Shown: positions 10,239-21,354, counted from the first letter of the stretch. The stretch is DNA of 64,000 nucleotides from Pseudomonas prosekii (GCF_900105155.1 NZ_LT629762.1:3780501-3844500); one strand, 5' to 3'. Numbers and translations are program-made. The notes: a model not told the origin generated them from the letters alone.

Positions 10239-10331
10239 AGTATCTGCAAATCGATCATTGGTCACGAATAATCACGAATAACGTCACGGGCAGCGCTGGG
10301 TCGCGCTGTCCTCAAGCTAAGGTTGAAGATG

Positions 10332-11450
10332 ATGCGGAGCAAGGTGACAGGTGCGCAGCGTTGGGTCGTGAAGATCGGCAGCGCTTTGCTGACGGCGGAT
10401 GGCAAAGGCCTGGATCGCGCGGCAATGGGTGTCTGGGTTGAACAGATGGTGGCCTTGCATGAGGCGGGCGTCGAGTTGGTGCTGGTGTCCTCCGGGGCGG
10501 TGGCGGCCGGCATGAGCCGTCTGGGCTGGACCGTGCGACCCAGTGCAATGCACGAATTGCAGGCCGCTGCGGCAATCGGTCAGATGGGCCTGGTGCAGGC
10601 CTGGGAATCGAGCTTTGCCGAGCACGCCCGGCATACCGCGCAGATTCTCCTGACCCATGACGACCTGTCCGACCGCAAACGCTACCTTAACGCCCGCAGC
10701 ACTTTGCGCGCGTTGGTCGAACTCAAGGTTATCCCGGTGATCAACGAGAACGACACCGTGGTCACCGACGAAATCCGTTTCGGCGACAACGACACGTTGG
10801 CGGCGCTGGTGGCGAATCTGGTCGAGGCTGATTTGCTGGTGATCCTTACCGATCGCGACGGCATGTTCGACGCCGATCCGCGCAATAACCCTGACGCCAG
10901 CCTGATTTACGAAGCGCGCGCCGATGATCCGGCGCTCGACGCGGTGGCGGGCGGCACCGGTGGCGCGTTGGGTCGTGGCGGCATGCAAACCAAATTGCGC
11001 GCCGCACGGCTGGCCGCGCGTTCGGGGGCGCACACCGTTATTGTTGGCGGGCGTATTGAGCGCGTGCTCGATCGCCTGAAGGCTGGCGAGCGCATCGGCA
11101 CGTTGCTGTCGCCGGAGCGCGGCATGCTCGCGGCGCGCAAGCAATGGCTGGCCGGGCATCTGCAAACGCGCGGCACGCTGGTGCTCGATGCTGGCGCGGT
11201 GACGGCGTTGTCGCAAGGCAATAAAAGTTTGCTGCCGGTCGGCGTCAAACTGGTTCAAGGCAGTTTTCGACGTGGCGAAATGGTCGTTTGCGTGGCGCCC
11301 GACGGCCGAGAAATCGCCCGTGGCCTCGCCAATTACAGCGCTCTCGAAGCACAAAAAATCATTGGTCAGTCGTCTGAAGCGATTGTCGGTCTGTTGGGTT
11401 ACATGGCTGAACCGGAACTGGTTCACCGCGATAACCTGATCCTGGTCTGA
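10332..11450 (+). CDS. proB: glutamate 5-kinase
   Basis: The 372-residue enzyme phosphorylates glutamate in the first step of proline synthesis. The amino-acid kinase domain (about 1-260) shows [20 protein letters not shown] and NENDTV...[14 protein letters not shown]-terminal PUA domain follows (about 280-365), giving the longer ProB form. Upstream TTG (10323) and ATG (10329) codons are in frame. The ATG at 10332 was chosen from the family N-terminus ([11 protein letters not shown]) and its distance from AAGG at 10318. It follows obg, as in other Pseudomonas. Confidence 0.95.
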   Translation: MRSKVTGAQRWVVKIGSALLTADGKGLDRAAMGVWVEQMVALHEAGVELVLVSSGAVAAGMSRLGWTVRPSAMHELQAAAAIGQMGLVQAWESSFAEHARHTAQILLTHDDLSDRKRYLNARSTLRALVELKVIPVINENDTVVTDEIRFGDNDTLAALVANLVEADLLVILTDRDGMFDADPRNNPDASLIYEARADDPALDAVAGGTGGALGRGGMQTKLRAARLAARSGAHTVIVGGRIERVLDRLKAGERIGTLLSPERGMLAARKQWLAGHLQTRGTLVLDAGAVTALSQGNKSLLPVGVKLVQGSFRRGEMVVCVAPDGREIARGLANYSALEAQKIIGQSSEAIVGLLGYMAEPELVHRDNLILV

Positions 11451-11461
11451 AGGAATATTGA

Positions 11462-11926
11462 ATGCGCGTAGCAAAAGGGTTGTTGGGTTTGCTGTTGGCG
11501 ATGCCGTTGCTGGCGTCGGCAGAAGAGATTGCCCAGGTGTCGACGGTGTTCAAATTCGTCGGCCCGAATGATCGGATCGTCGTCGAAGCGTTTGATGATC
11601 CCAAGGTAGAAGGCGTGACCTGCTACCTGTCGCGCGCCAAGACTGGCGGCGTGAAGGGCGGTTTGGGTCTGGCGGAGGATCGAGCCGAGGCGTCGCTGGC
11701 CTGTCGTCAGGTTGGCCCGATCAGCTTTAAAGGCGAACTGAAGGATGGCGATGAGGTGTTCAAAGAGCGCACATCGCTGGTATTCAAGTCGATGCAGGTC
11801 GTGCGTTTCCTCGACAAGAAGCGCAATACCCTGGTGTATCTGGTGTACAGCGATCGTCTGATCGAAGGCAGCCCGCAGAATGCGGTAACGGCGATTCCAA
11901 TCCTACCGTGGCCGCACGCGCAATAA
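11462..11926 (+). CDS. creA: CreA family periplasmic protein
   Basis: The 154-residue protein has a Sec signal peptide ([20 protein letters not shown], cleavage near residue 20). The CreA signature follows: [34 protein letters not shown] and a conserved ending [21 protein letters not shown]. The molecular role of CreA is unknown. It starts 11 bases after proB and may be cotranscribed with it. A REPIN follows. Confidence 0.92.
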   Translation: MRVAKGLLGLLLAMPLLASAEEIAQVSTVFKFVGPNDRIVVEAFDDPKVEGVTCYLSRAKTGGVKGGLGLAEDRAEASLACRQVGPISFKGELKDGDEVFKERTSLVFKSMQVVRFLDKKRNTLVYLVYSDRLIEGSPQNAVTAIPILPWPHAQ

Positions 11927-11944
11927 GTCAGACGAAAAACCAAA

Positions 11945-12033
11945 TGTGGGGGCGAGCTTGCTCGCGATGACTGGCTAACATTCAACATCTCTGTTGGCTG
12001 AAAGTCCGCTATCGCGAGCAGGCACACTCCTAC
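11945..12033. repeat. REPIN (family A, GCGATA type)
   Basis: The left arm TGTGGGGGCGAGCTTGCTCG and right arm CGCGAGCAGGCACACTCCTACA are inverted, with some decay in the right arm. It lies between creA and the rpsT terminator. Confidence 0.8.
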
Positions 12034-12067
12034 ATTTTTTTGTATTGAATTCACCAAATCGCAGGCA

Positions 12068-12097
12068 ATAAAAAACCGACCCTGAGGTCGGTTTTTT
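12068..12097 (-). terminator. terminator after rpsT (possibly bidirectional)
   Basis: The AAAAAACCGACC / GGTCGGTTTTTT hairpin has A-runs and T-runs on both sides. It lies 15 bases beyond the rpsT stop and could also stop transcripts coming from creA. Confidence 0.85.
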
Positions 12098-12111
12098 AAC
12101 AAGCTTATCGC

Positions 12112-12390
12112 TTATGCGGCTACAGCAAGGTTCAGAGCCTTGACGTGACCGTTCAGGCGGCTCTTATGACGAGCAGCCTTGTTCTTGTGGATGATGCCTT
12201 TATCGGCCATACGGTCGATAACTGGCACGGCCAGAACGTAAGCAGCTTGAGCTTTTTCAGCGTCTTTTGCGTCGATGGCTTTAACTACATTCTTGATGTA
12301 GGTACGAACCATGGAACGCAGGCTGGCGTTGTGGCTGCGACGCTTCTCAGCCTGTTTTGCACGTTTTTTGGCGGAAGGTGTGTTGGCCAC
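12112..12390 (-). CDS. rpsT: 30S ribosomal protein S20
   Basis: The 92-residue, very basic, Ala-rich helical protein begins [20 protein letters not shown] and carries the typical [21 protein letters not shown] segment. It binds 16S rRNA during early small-subunit assembly. It is a single-gene unit with its own promoter and terminator. CGAGGAGCTCGACGG upstream supplies the ribosome binding site. It is divergent from murJ. Confidence 0.98.
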   Translation of the reverse strand: MANTPSAKKRAKQAEKRRSHNASLRSMVRTYIKNVVKAIDAKDAEKAQAAYVLAVPVIDRMADKGIIHKNKAARHKSRLNGHVKALNLAVAA

Positions 12391-12443
12391 CGTCGAGCTC
12401 CTCGAAAGACTTTTTAGGAAATAGCAAACAAAATAGGCCGCGA

Positions 12444-12472
12444 ATCATGCCGATGAGTTGATGTCTTGTCAA
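12444..12472 (-). promoter_or_regulatory. sigma-70 promoter for rpsT
   Basis: On the minus strand TTGACA (12472-12467) and CATGAT (12449-12444) are 17 bases apart. A GC-rich discriminator (TCGCGGCC) follows, giving a strong ribosomal-type promoter 54 bases upstream of the rpsT start. Confidence 0.8.
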
Positions 12473-12642
12473 GGGCGGTTGAGACGTTCCGCTAAGTGGT
12501 AGGTATAAAGAGGCGGGATATTTATTTCCGGCGCTTGACCTGTAAACTCGCGAGCTTTGGCTCTGTGCTGCTGCGGCGCGGAGTATCGCATAAGTAGGCG
12601 CTTTGTTCGCCTGCTGTTTATCGACAGGCACAAACTCTTTCA

Positions 12643-14181
12643 ATGAATCTGCTCAAATCGTTGGCCGCCGTCAGCTCTATCACGATGCTTTCCCGGGTTC
12701 TGGGGTTCGTTCGTGACACTCTCATCGCACGTACATTTGGTGCCGGGATGGCGACGGACGCCTTCTTTATCGCCTTCAAACTGCCCAATCTGCTGCGCCG
12801 GATCTTTGCCGAAGGCGCATTTTCCCAAGCCTTCGTGCCGATTCTCGCCGAATACAAGAGCCAGAAGGGCGAGGAGGCGACGCGAACCTTCATTGCCTAC
12901 GTCTCGGGCCTGCTGACGCTGGTATTGGCGCTGGTGACCGCGCTGGGCATGCTCGCCGCGCCATGGGTCATCTGGGCGACCGCGCCGGGTTTCACCGATA
13001 CCCCGGAAAAATTCCAGCTCACGTCCGATCTGCTGCGCGTGACCTTCCCCTATATATTGCTGATTTCCCTGTCTTCATTGGCCGGGGCAATCCTCAATAC
13101 CTACAACCGCTTCTCGGTGCCGGCGTTCGTGCCGACCCTGCTGAACGTCAGCATGATCATCTTTTCGGTGTTCCTGACGCCGTATTTCGATCCGCCGGTC
13201 ATGGCGTTGGGCTGGGCGGTACTGGTCGGTGGTCTGGCGCAATTGCTTTATCAACTGCCGCACCTGAAAAAGATCGGCATGCTGGTATTGCCGCGCCTGA
13301 ACCTGCGTGACAGCGGCGTCTGGCGCGTACTGAAACAAATGCTGCCGGCGATCCTCGGGGTTTCCGTCAGCCAGATTTCGCTGATTATCAACACGATTTT
13401 CGCCTCGTTCCTGGTAGCGGGCTCGGTGTCGTGGATGTATTACGCCGATCGCCTGATGGAATTGCCGTCCGGCGTGCTGGGCGTGGCTCTGGGCACCATT
13501 CTGCTGCCGACGCTGGCCAAGACTTACGCCAGCAGGGACCGCCAGGAATATTCGCGCATCCTCGATTGGGGCCTGCGCCTGTGCTTTGTGCTGGTGTTGC
13601 CATGCTCACTGGCGCTGGCGATTCTGGCCGAACCGCTGACCGTTTCGCTGTTCCAGTACGGCGCATTCAGCGGCTTTGATGCGTTGATGACCCAGCGCGC
13701 GCTGATCGCTTATTCGGTCGGTTTGCTCGGGATCATCGTGATCAAAGTGCTGGCCCCGGGCTTCTACGCGCAACAAAACATCCGCACGCCGGTGAAAATC
13801 GCGATATTCACACTGATCGTTACGCAACTGTTCAACCTGGTCTTGATCGGCCCGCTGGCCCACGCCGGGCTGGCGCTGGCCATCAGCATTGGCGCCTGCA
13901 TCAACGCCGGGCTGCTGTTCTATCAACTGCGCAAACAGCAGATGTACCAACCGCAACCGGGCTGGGCAAAGTTTGGACTCAAACTGGTGATTGCTGTGTT
14001 GGTGATGTCCGCGGTATTGCTGTGCGGCATGCATTTCATGCCGGCGTGGGAGCAGGGGCACATGCTTGAACGCTTCCTGCGCCTGGGCGCGTTGGTCGCG
14101 GCTGGCGTGGTCGCCTATTTCGGCATGCTGCTGTTGATGGGTTTCCGTTTGCGCGACTTCAATCGCAAGGCGTTGAGCTGA
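12643..14181 (+). CDS. murJ: lipid II flippase MurJ (MviN)
   Basis: The 512-residue inner-membrane protein has about 14 hydrophobic segments. The MviN signatures are visible: [17 protein letters not shown] near the start, [28 protein letters not shown], and [23 protein letters not shown] in the middle. It moves lipid-linked peptidoglycan precursor to the periplasm. The start lies just after a stretch reading TTTCA, with no strong Shine-Dalgarno. It heads the murJ-ribF-ileS-lspA-fkpB-ispH run. Confidence 0.97.
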   Translation: MNLLKSLAAVSSITMLSRVLGFVRDTLIARTFGAGMATDAFFIAFKLPNLLRRIFAEGAFSQAFVPILAEYKSQKGEEATRTFIAYVSGLLTLVLALVTALGMLAAPWVIWATAPGFTDTPEKFQLTSDLLRVTFPYILLISLSSLAGAILNTYNRFSVPAFVPTLLNVSMIIFSVFLTPYFDPPVMALGWAVLVGGLAQLLYQLPHLKKIGMLVLPRLNLRDSGVWRVLKQMLPAILGVSVSQISLIINTIFASFLVAGSVSWMYYADRLMELPSGVLGVALGTILLPTLAKTYASRDRQEYSRILDWGLRLCFVLVLPCSLALAILAEPLTVSLFQYGAFSGFDALMTQRALIAYSVGLLGIIVIKVLAPGFYAQQNIRTPVKIAIFTLIVTQLFNLVLIGPLAHAGLALAISIGACINAGLLFYQLRKQQMYQPQPGWAKFGLKLVIAVLVMSAVLLCGMHFMPAWEQGHMLERFLRLGALVAAGVVAYFGMLLLMGFRLRDFNRKALS

Positions 14182-14310
14182 GGCGTTCGCTGCGATAGAC
14201 ACGGGCGGGGCGGCAGTTTTGTCGGCTCGATCACTTTGGGTTACGGTGTTGCCTGTCGTCGGCCGCCGGGTGTGGTTATAATCGACCACTTTATGAGCAA
14301 GAAGCGCGTT

Positions 14311-15261
14311 ATGCAGCTGGTTCGAGGCCTCCACAATCTGCGCCCCCAGCATCGGGGCTGTGTCGCCACTATTGGCAACTTTGACGGTGTTCACCGTGGT
14401 CACCAGGCAATCCTGGTCAGGCTGCGTGAACGTGCGCTCGAGTTGGGCGTGCCCAGCTGCGTGGTGATTTTCGAGCCACAGCCGCGGGAGTTTTTTGCCC
14501 CCGACACCGCTCCGGCGCGTCTGGCGCGCTTGCGCGACAAACTTCAATTGCTCGCCGATGAAGGCGTTGACCGGGTCTTGTGCCTGGCCTTCAACCAGCG
14601 GCTGAGCAAACTCAGCGCCAGCGAATTCGTCGATACGATTCTGGTCGACGGCCTGGGCGTGCAGCATCTGGAGGTCGGTGACGACTTCCGTTTCGGCTGT
14701 GATCGGGTAGGCGATTTCGATTTCCTGCAGCAGGCCGGCGTGATGCAGGGTTTTACCGTGGAAGCGGCGCAAACCGTCGAGCTCGACGGAATTCGCGTCA
14801 GCAGCACGCAAGTGCGTAATGCCCTGGCCGCTGCCGATTTTGCCCTCGCCGAACGCTTGCTCGGCCGCCCGTACCGGATCGCCGGGCGTGTGTTGCACGG
14901 CCAGAAACTGGCGCGGCAATTGGGTACGCCCACCGCCAACATCCAACTCAAGCGTCGTCGCGTGCCGTTGTCCGGGGTGTATCTGGTCAGCGTTGATATC
15001 GACGGCAAGAGCTGGCCCGGTGTCGCCAATATCGGCGTGCGGCCAACGGTCCAGGGTGATGGCAAGGCCCACCTCGAAGTACATCTTTTAGATTTTGCCG
15101 GCGATCTATATGACCGGCGTTTGACGGTGGTTTTCCACCAAAAGCTGCGTGAAGAGCAGCGTTTCGCCTCTCTGGAGGCGCTTAAGACGGCGATCAATGC
15201 GGATGTCGCCGCCGCCCGTGCCCTGTCGCACCTAGCGCCAATCGCTAATGAAGAGCCTTAA
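14311..15261 (+). CDS. ribF: bifunctional riboflavin kinase / FAD synthetase
   Basis: The 316-residue enzyme makes FMN and FAD. The N-terminal adenylyltransferase half carries the nucleotidyl-transfer motif TIGNFDGVHRGHQ near residue 20 and GDDFRFG. The C-terminal riboflavin kinase half carries GTPTANIQLKRRRVPLSGVY. The ATG at 14311 was chosen from the family N-terminus (MQLVRGLHNL). A TATAAT box at 14277-14282 ends only 10 bases before an earlier in-frame ATG (14293), which favours the later start. The stop abuts the ileS ATG (TAAATG). Confidence 0.95.
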   Translation: MQLVRGLHNLRPQHRGCVATIGNFDGVHRGHQAILVRLRERALELGVPSCVVIFEPQPREFFAPDTAPARLARLRDKLQLLADEGVDRVLCLAFNQRLSKLSASEFVDTILVDGLGVQHLEVGDDFRFGCDRVGDFDFLQQAGVMQGFTVEAAQTVELDGIRVSSTQVRNALAAADFALAERLLGRPYRIAGRVLHGQKLARQLGTPTANIQLKRRRVPLSGVYLVSVDIDGKSWPGVANIGVRPTVQGDGKAHLEVHLLDFAGDLYDRRLTVVFHQKLREEQRFASLEALKTAINADVAAARALSHLAPIANEEP

Positions 15262-18093
15262 ATGACCGACTATAAAGCCACGCTAAACCTTCCGGACACC
15301 GCCTTCCCAATGAAGGCCGGCCTGCCACAGCGCGAACCGCAGATTCTGCAGCGCTGGGACAGTATTGGCCTGTACGGTAAGTTGCGCGAAATTGGCAAGG
15401 ATCGTCCGAAGTTCGTCCTGCACGACGGCCCTCCGTACGCCAACGGCACGATTCACATCGGTCACGCACTGAACAAGATTCTCAAGGACATGATCATTCG
15501 CTCGAAGACCCTGTCGGGTTTCGACGCGCCTTATGTTCCGGGCTGGGACTGCCATGGCCTGCCGATCGAACACAAAGTCGAAGTGACCCACGGCAAGAAC
15601 CTGGGCGCGGACAAGACCCGCGAACTGTGCCGTGCCTACGCCACCGAGCAGATCGAAGGGCAGAAGTCCGAATTCATCCGTCTCGGCGTGTTGGGCGACT
15701 TCGCCAACCCGTACAAGACCATGGACTTCAAAAACGAGGCCGGTGAAATCCGTGCCTTGGCCGAAATCGTCAAGGGCGGTTTCGTCTTCAAGGGCCTGAA
15801 GCCGGTGAACTGGTGCTTCGATTGCGGTTCGGCGCTGGCTGAAGCGGAAGTCGAGTACGAGAACAAAAAGTCCTCGACCATCGACGTTGCGTTCCCGATT
15901 GCCGACGAAGGCAAACTGGCGACGGCGTTCGGTCTGTCGTCGCTGGCCAAACCGGCTTCGATCGTGATCTGGACCACCACCCCGTGGACCATCCCGGCCA
16001 ACCAGGCGCTGAACGTTCACCCGGAATTCAACTACGCGCTGGTCGATGTCGGCGACAAACTGCTGGTATTGGCTGAAGAGCTGGTCGAGTCGTGCCTGGT
16101 TCGTTACAACCTGCAAGGCTCGGTCATCGCGACCACCACCGGTAAAGAACTCGAACTGATCAACTTCCGTCACCCGTTCTACGATCGTCTGTCGCCGGTT
16201 TACCTGGCTGACTACGTCGAACTGGGCGCTGGCACTGGCGTGGTTCACTCCGCGCCGGCCTATGGCGTGGACGACTTCGTGACCTGCAAGAAATACGGCA
16301 TGGTCAACGACGACATCATCAATCCGGTGCAAAGCAACGGCGTGTACGTGCCGTCGCTGGAATTCTTTGGCGGCCAGTTCATCTGGAAAGCCAACCCGGC
16401 GATCGTCGACAAGCTGACCGAAGTCGGTGCGCTGCTGCACACCGCGATCATCGAACACAGCTACATGCACTGCTGGCGTCACAAGACTCCGCTGATCTAT
16501 CGCGCCACCGCGCAGTGGTTCATCGGCATGGACAAAGAGCCTGCAACCGGCGAAACCCTGCGCAAACGCGCGATCAAAGCCATCGAAGAAACCAAGTTCG
16601 TCCCGGCCTGGGGCCAGGCGCGCCTGCACTCGATGATCGCCAACCGTCCGGACTGGTGCATCTCGCGTCAACGCAACTGGGGCGTGCCGATCCCGTTTTT
16701 CCTCAACAAGGAAAGCGGCGAGCTGCACCCACGCACCGTCGAGCTGATGGAACAAGTCGCCCAACGCGTTGAAGTCGAAGGCATCGAAGCCTGGTTCAAA
16801 ATGGACGCGGCCGAGTTGCTCGGCGATGAAGCGCCGCTGTACGACAAGATCAGCGACACCCTCGACGTCTGGTTCGATTCGGGCACCACGCACTGGCACG
16901 TCCTGCGCGGTTCACACCCGATGGGCCACGAGAGCGGCCCGCGCGCCGACCTGTACCTGGAAGGCTCGGACCAACACCGTGGCTGGTTCCACTCGTCGTT
17001 GCTGACCGGTTGCGCCATCGACAACCACGCGCCTTACCGCGAACTGCTGACTCACGGCTTCACCGTCGACGAGTCCGGGCGCAAGATGTCCAAGTCGCTG
17101 GGCAACGTAATTGCGCCGCAGAAGGTCAACGACACGCTGGGCGCCGACATCATGCGTCTGTGGGTGGCGTCCACCGATTACTCGGGTGAAATGGCAGTTT
17201 CCGAGCAGATCCTGCAACGCAGTGCCGACGCCTACCGGCGGATCCGTAACACCGCGCGCTTCCTGCTCTCGAACCTGACCGGTTTCAACCCGGCCACCGA
17301 CATCCTGCCGGCCGAAGACATGCTGGCGCTGGACCGTTGGGCCGTGGACCGTACCCTGCTGCTGCAACGCGAGTTGCAAGAGCATTACGGCGAATACCGT
17401 TTCTGGAACGTCTACTCGAAGATCCACAATTTCTGCGTGCAGGAATTGGGCGGTTTCTACCTCGACATCATCAAGGACCGTCAGTACACCACTGGCGCCA
17501 ACAGCAAGGCGCGCCGCTCGGCGCAAACCGCGCTGTACCACATCAGTGAAGCGCTGGTGCGCTGGATCGCGCCGATCCTCGCGTTCACCGCTGACGAACT
17601 GTGGCAATACCTGCCGGGCGAGCGCAACGAATCGGTGATGCTCAACACCTGGTACGAAGGCCTGAGCGAACTGCCGGACAACGTCGAACTGGGCCGCGCC
17701 TACTGGGAGCGGATCATGGCGGTGAAAGTCGCGGTCAACAAGGAAATGGAAATCCAGCGCGCGGCCAAGGCTGTCGGTGGCAACCTGCAAGCCGAAGTGA
17801 CGCTGTTCGCCGAAGAGGCGCTGAGCGCCGACCTGGCCAAGCTGAGCAACGAGTTGCGCTTCGTTCTGATCACTTCGACCGCCAGCGTCGCTCCATTCGT
17901 TCAGGCTCCGGCCGATGCGGTGGTGACCGAAGTCAGCGGTTTGAAGCTGAAAATCGTCAAGTCCGCCTTCGCCAAGTGCGCCCGTTGCTGGCACTGCCGT
18001 GAAGACGTCGGCGTGAACCCGGAGCATCCGGAAATCTGCGGTCGTTGCGTCGACAACATCAGCGGCGCCGGCGAGGTACGTCACTATGCCTAA
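15262..18093 (+). CDS. ileS: isoleucyl-tRNA synthetase
   Basis: The 943-residue class I synthetase charges tRNA-Ile. The HIGH motif ([16 protein letters not shown], near residue 58) and the KMSKS motif ([10 protein letters not shown], near residue 608) are intact. An editing domain lies between them. The C-terminus has a four-Cys zinc site (CARCWHC ... CGRC, about 909-930). The length matches E. coli IleS. It starts immediately after ribF and overlaps lspA by 8 bases. Confidence 0.98.
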   Translation: MTDYKATLNLPDTAFPMKAGLPQREPQILQRWDSIGLYGKLREIGKDRPKFVLHDGPPYANGTIHIGHALNKILKDMIIRSKTLSGFDAPYVPGWDCHGLPIEHKVEVTHGKNLGADKTRELCRAYATEQIEGQKSEFIRLGVLGDFANPYKTMDFKNEAGEIRALAEIVKGGFVFKGLKPVNWCFDCGSALAEAEVEYENKKSSTIDVAFPIADEGKLATAFGLSSLAKPASIVIWTTTPWTIPANQALNVHPEFNYALVDVGDKLLVLAEELVESCLVRYNLQGSVIATTTGKELELINFRHPFYDRLSPVYLADYVELGAGTGVVHSAPAYGVDDFVTCKKYGMVNDDIINPVQSNGVYVPSLEFFGGQFIWKANPAIVDKLTEVGALLHTAIIEHSYMHCWRHKTPLIYRATAQWFIGMDKEPATGETLRKRAIKAIEETKFVPAWGQARLHSMIANRPDWCISRQRNWGVPIPFFLNKESGELHPRTVELMEQVAQRVEVEGIEAWFKMDAAELLGDEAPLYDKISDTLDVWFDSGTTHWHVLRGSHPMGHESGPRADLYLEGSDQHRGWFHSSLLTGCAIDNHAPYRELLTHGFTVDESGRKMSKSLGNVIAPQKVNDTLGADIMRLWVASTDYSGEMAVSEQILQRSADAYRRIRNTARFLLSNLTGFNPATDILPAEDMLALDRWAVDRTLLLQRELQEHYGEYRFWNVYSKIHNFCVQELGGFYLDIIKDRQYTTGANSKARRSAQTALYHISEALVRWIAPILAFTADELWQYLPGERNESVMLNTWYEGLSELPDNVELGRAYWERIMAVKVAVNKEMEIQRAAKAVGGNLQAEVTLFAEEALSADLAKLSNELRFVLITSTASVAPFVQAPADAVVTEVSGLKLKIVKSAFAKCARCWHCREDVGVNPEHPEICGRCVDNISGAGEVRHYA

Positions 18094-18598
18094 CGCGGCT
18101 GGCCGTTTCGGACGGCTGAGCTGGCTCTGGTTGAGCTTGCTGGTTCTGGTCATTGACCAGGCCAGCAAGTTTTACTTTGAAGGCAAGCTCGAAATGTTCC
18201 AGCAGATCGTGGTGATCCCCGATCTGTTCAGTTGGACGCTGGCCTACAACACCGGCGCGGCGTTCAGCTTCCTGGCCGACAGTTCCGGTTGGCAGCGCTG
18301 GCTGTTTGCGCTGATCGCGATTGTTGTCAGTGCGGTGCTGGTGGTCTGGCTCAAGCGCCTTGGGCGCAACGAAACCTGGCTGGCCATCGCCTTGGCGCTG
18401 GTGCTGGGTGGCGCGCTGGGCAATCTGTATGACCGCATTGCCTTGGGCCATGTGATCGATTTCATTCTGGTGCATTGGCAGAACCAGTGGTACTTCCCGG
18501 CGTTCAACTTCGCCGACAGTGCGATTACGGTGGGTGCTGTAATGCTGGCACTGGATATGTTCAAAAGTAAGAAAACCGGAGAAGCCGTTCATGACTGA
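18086..18598 (+). CDS. lspA: lipoprotein signal peptidase (signal peptidase II)
   Basis: The 170-residue membrane aspartyl protease has four hydrophobic segments. The two catalytic Asp boxes are present: [14 protein letters not shown] and [11 protein letters not shown]. The conserved [11 protein letters not shown] loop is also seen. It cleaves prolipoproteins at the lipobox Cys. It overlaps ileS by 8 bases and fkpB by 8 bases, so translation is likely coupled. BamD and the 609-residue lipoprotein in this window are likely clients. Confidence 0.97.
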   Translation: MPNAAGRFGRLSWLWLSLLVLVIDQASKFYFEGKLEMFQQIVVIPDLFSWTLAYNTGAAFSFLADSSGWQRWLFALIAIVVSAVLVVWLKRLGRNETWLAIALALVLGGALGNLYDRIALGHVIDFILVHWQNQWYFPAFNFADSAITVGAVMLALDMFKSKKTGEAVHD

Positions 18599-19043
18599 AC
18601 AGGTATTGGCTGAGCAACGCATCCGCCAGAACACGGAAGTCACTCTGCACTTTGCATTGCGCCTGGAGAACGGCGACACGGTCGACAGCACCTTCGACAA
18701 AGCCCCGGCGACCTTTCAGGTCGGCGACGGCAACCTGTTACCAGGTTTCGAAGCCGCGCTGTTCGGTTTCAAGGCGGGCGACAAGCGCACCCTGAGCATT
18801 GCTCCGGAAAAAGCTTTTGGCCAGCCTAACCCGCAGAACGTGCAGGTTATTCCGCGTTCGCAGTTCAAGGACATGGACCTGTCGCCGGGCTTGCTGGTGA
18901 TCTTCAACGATGCGGCCAATACTGAGCTGCCGGGTATCGTCAAGGAATTCGATGATGACCAAGTCACCATCGACTTCAACCACCCGCTGGCCGGCAAGAC
19001 GCTGACCTTTGATGTCGAAATCATCAGCGTCAAATCGCTGTAA
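18591..19043 (+). CDS. fkpB: FKBP-type peptidyl-prolyl isomerase (SlpA type)
   Basis: The 150-residue protein has the SlyD/SlpA form of FKBP: an N-terminal FKBP half (VTLHFALRLENGDTVDSTFD, PATFQVGDGNLLPGFEAALFG) with an inserted-flap domain (APEKAFGQPNPQNVQVIPRSQF). It lacks SlyD's long metal-binding His/Cys tail. Its position between lspA and ispH is the standard one. The start overlaps the end of lspA. Confidence 0.94.
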   Translation: MTEQVLAEQRIRQNTEVTLHFALRLENGDTVDSTFDKAPATFQVGDGNLLPGFEAALFGFKAGDKRTLSIAPEKAFGQPNPQNVQVIPRSQFKDMDLSPGLLVIFNDAANTELPGIVKEFDDDQVTIDFNHPLAGKTLTFDVEIISVKSL

Positions 19044-19062
19044 CTGACCGAATACGGTCAGC

Positions 19063-19226
19063 TGTAGGAGCGAAGCTTGTTGTGGCGAGGGGGCTCGCCC
19101 CCGTTCGATTGCGCAGCAATCGTAGGCAGTCACCGTATATCATTGAAAAATTGCGGTGACTGATTCAGGGGCGCTTCGCCCCCCGACGGGGGCAAGCCCC
19201 CTCGCCACAAAAGCTTGCTCCCACAG
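19063..19226. repeat. nested REPINs: family B element inside a family A element
   Basis: The outer arms CTGTAGGAGCGAAGCTTGT (19062-19080) and AAAGCTTGCTCCCACAG (19209-19226) belong to family A. Between them lies a complete family B element, TGTGGCGAGGGGGCTCGCCC to GGGCAAGCCCCCTCGCCACA (19081-19209). The inner element itself contains a smaller inverted pair (CAGTCACCG / CGGTGACTG). Confidence 0.8.
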
Positions 19227-19277
19227 TAGTTTTTCATCGTTTTCGCTATTTCTTGCGCGCAAGACACGAGGCACAGC

Positions 19278-20225
19278 ATGCAAATCAAACTCGCCAACCC
19301 CCGTGGCTTCTGCGCCGGTGTGGACCGGGCGATCGAAATCGTCAACCGCGCCCTGGAAGTCTTCGGGCCGCCGATTTACGTGCGCCACGAAGTGGTCCAC
19401 AACAAATTCGTCGTCGAAGACCTGCGTTCGCGCGGTGCAATCTTCGTTGAAGAACTCGATCAGGTGCCGGACGACGTCATCGTGATCTTCAGTGCCCACG
19501 GCGTTTCCCAGGCTGTGCGCACCGAAGCGGCGGGTCGTGGCTTGAAAGTGTTCGACGCGACCTGCCCACTGGTCACCAAAGTGCACATCGAAGTCGCGCG
19601 TTACAGCCGCGACGGGCGTGAATGCATCCTCATCGGCCACGCCGGGCACCCGGAAGTCGAAGGCACCATGGGCCAGTACGATGGCAGCAATGGTGGCGCG
19701 ATTTACCTGGTCGAAGACGAAAAAGACGTCGCCACGCTGCAAGTGCAAAACCCTGATCGCCTGGCGTTCGTGACCCAGACCACGCTGTCGATGGACGACA
19801 CCAGTCGCGTCATTGATGCGCTGCGTTCACGCTTTCCGGCCATCGGCGGTCCGCGCAAGGACGACATCTGCTACGCCACGCAAAACCGTCAGGACGCCGT
19901 CAAGCAACTGGCCGACGAGTGCGACGTGGTACTGGTGGTCGGCAGCCCGAACAGCTCCAACTCCAATCGCTTGCGCGAACTCGCCGAACGCATGGCCACC
20001 CCGGCCTACCTGATCGACGGCGCCGAAGACATGCAAAAGAGCTGGTTCGACGGTGTCGAGCGTATCGGCATCACCGCTGGCGCCTCCGCACCGGAAGTGC
20101 TGGTGCGTGGCGTGATCCAGCAATTGCAGGCCTGGGGCGCTACCGGCGCCGACGAGTTGGCCGGTCGCGAAGAGAACATCACGTTCTCGATGCCGAAAGA
20201 GCTGCGCGTGAAGTCGCTGCTTTAA
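19278..20225 (+). CDS. ispH: 4-hydroxy-3-methylbut-2-enyl diphosphate reductase
   Basis: The 315-residue iron-sulfur enzyme makes IPP and DMAPP in the last step of the MEP pathway. The three cluster Cys are present: FCAGVDRA (Cys12), DATCPLVTK (near 96) and [10 protein letters not shown] (near 197). The substrate-binding motifs [14 protein letters not shown] and [11 protein letters not shown] are intact. It supplies the building blocks used by IspB, also encoded here. Its last 47 bases overlap the convergent fimT gene. Confidence 0.97.
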   Translation: MQIKLANPRGFCAGVDRAIEIVNRALEVFGPPIYVRHEVVHNKFVVEDLRSRGAIFVEELDQVPDDVIVIFSAHGVSQAVRTEAAGRGLKVFDATCPLVTKVHIEVARYSRDGRECILIGHAGHPEVEGTMGQYDGSNGGAIYLVEDEKDVATLQVQNPDRLAFVTQTTLSMDDTSRVIDALRSRFPAIGGPRKDDICYATQNRQDAVKQLADECDVVLVVGSPNSSNSNRLRELAERMATPAYLIDGAEDMQKSWFDGVERIGITAGASAPEVLVRGVIQQLQAWGATGADELAGREENITFSMPKELRVKSLL

Positions 20226-20751
20226 GTCGTTTCTCCTCGGCACACAGCGCCTGTTCAGCCTTGCGGTTGTCCAGGCGCACGCGACCGGACGGCGCCAGCA
20301 CCACTTGCAGGTGACTGACCGGCTCGCGCGCCGCGCAGAGGTACAACGTCCCCGCTTGAAATGCCCGCCCCGGCATCAACGGTTGGCCGAGATGGCTGAA
20401 CCGCACAAAACTCCTGACACTCCAATTACCGACAATCGGCACCCGATTACCATTCGCGTGCTCGACCAACAGCGGGTTGCTGCTGTCCTGCGGTCCTCGG
20501 CCGCTGACGTCCAGAATGATCCGCCAGCCCTGAGCCCAATCGCCGTTAATGGCGTAGATCACCGTGTTCTGATTGTGCGTCAGGGCAATCGTCCTGGCGT
20601 GGCGAATTCCACTGATCAGCGACTGCGCCGCGACCTCGCGATAATTGGCCTGGGTCAGCGCGGCAAATGCCGGACTGACCAGCAGCAGAACAATCCCGGC
20701 AATTGCCAGTCCCATAAGCAGTTCGATCAGGCTGAAGCCGTCCTGATGCAT
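20179..20751 (-). CDS. fimT: GspH/FimT family pseudopilin
   Basis: The 190-residue prepilin-like protein has the class III signal [21 protein letters not shown], with Glu5 after the cleavage Gly. A GspH/FimT globular domain follows. The ATG at 20751 was chosen because AGGGAGGAAAAAC precedes it; the longer frame to 20811 lacks a site. It is divergent from fimU, whereas in P. aeruginosa fimT and fimU are tandem. Its stop lies inside the 3' end of ispH on the other strand. It is probably processed by PilD, but its need for pilus assembly is uncertain. Confidence 0.85.
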   Translation of the reverse strand: MHQDGFSLIELLMGLAIAGIVLLLVSPAFAALTQANYREVAAQSLISGIRHARTIALTHNQNTVIYAINGDWAQGWRIILDVSGRGPQDSSNPLLVEHANGNRVPIVGNWSVRSFVRFSHLGQPLMPGRAFQAGTLYLCAAREPVSHLQVVLAPSGRVRLDNRKAEQALCAEEKRLKAATSRAALSASRT

Positions 20752-20880
20752 GTTTTTCCTCCCTGGAGTGCTGCGGTTCGCGCAATCCGTGCGCGATAAA
20801 AGGCGAAACAACCGAACGCGTGCCGGTTGAATGTTCTAGCGTGTAGAAGCAGGTATAGCCGACGGCAACGGAGGGCACCG

Positions 20881-21354
20881 ATGGATCATCGTACAAAAGG
20901 TTTCACGCTGGTCGAGTTGCTGATCGCGCTCGCGGTGTTTCTGATCCTGATCACCATGGCGGTGCCCATGTTTACCCGTTCGATCCAGGGCACCCGTGCC
21001 GACACCGAGGTCGGCGACCTGCAACGCGCGCTCAATTTCGCGCGCCTGGAAGCCATCGATCGCGGAGTGACCACGCGCCTGCGCCCGACCGCCGGTGGCA
21101 GCATCTGGACCGGCGAACTCTCGGTCTACGACAGTACTGGCAATCCGGCCAATGTATTGCGGGTTGTTCCAGCGGTGAGCAGCGGCGCCACTCTGACGCT
21201 ACCCTCTGGAGTGACCGCGATTGATTTCAACAATCTCGGCGGTTTGTCGGCACCGTCCACGGCGGTGCCGATCAGTTATGTGTTGGGCGCGCAGAGCAGG
21301 ACGCTGATGGTGTGTTTGAACGGACGGATTTTTTCAGGTGGAATTTGCGGATGA
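20881..21354 (+). CDS. fimU: type IV minor pilin FimU
   Basis: The 157-residue minor pilin starts MDHRTKG/FTLVELLIALAVF, a PilD cleavage site with Glu5, followed by a GspH-type domain. FimU is part of the PilV-PilW-PilX-FimU priming complex at the pilus tip. GGAGGGCACCG precedes the ATG. It heads the fimU-pilV-W-X-Y1-E operon, and its stop overlaps the pilV start (ATGA). Confidence 0.9.
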   Translation: MDHRTKGFTLVELLIALAVFLILITMAVPMFTRSIQGTRADTEVGDLQRALNFARLEAIDRGVTTRLRPTAGGSIWTGELSVYDSTGNPANVLRVVPAVSSGATLTLPSGVTAIDFNNLGGLSAPSTAVPISYVLGAQSRTLMVCLNGRIFSGGICG

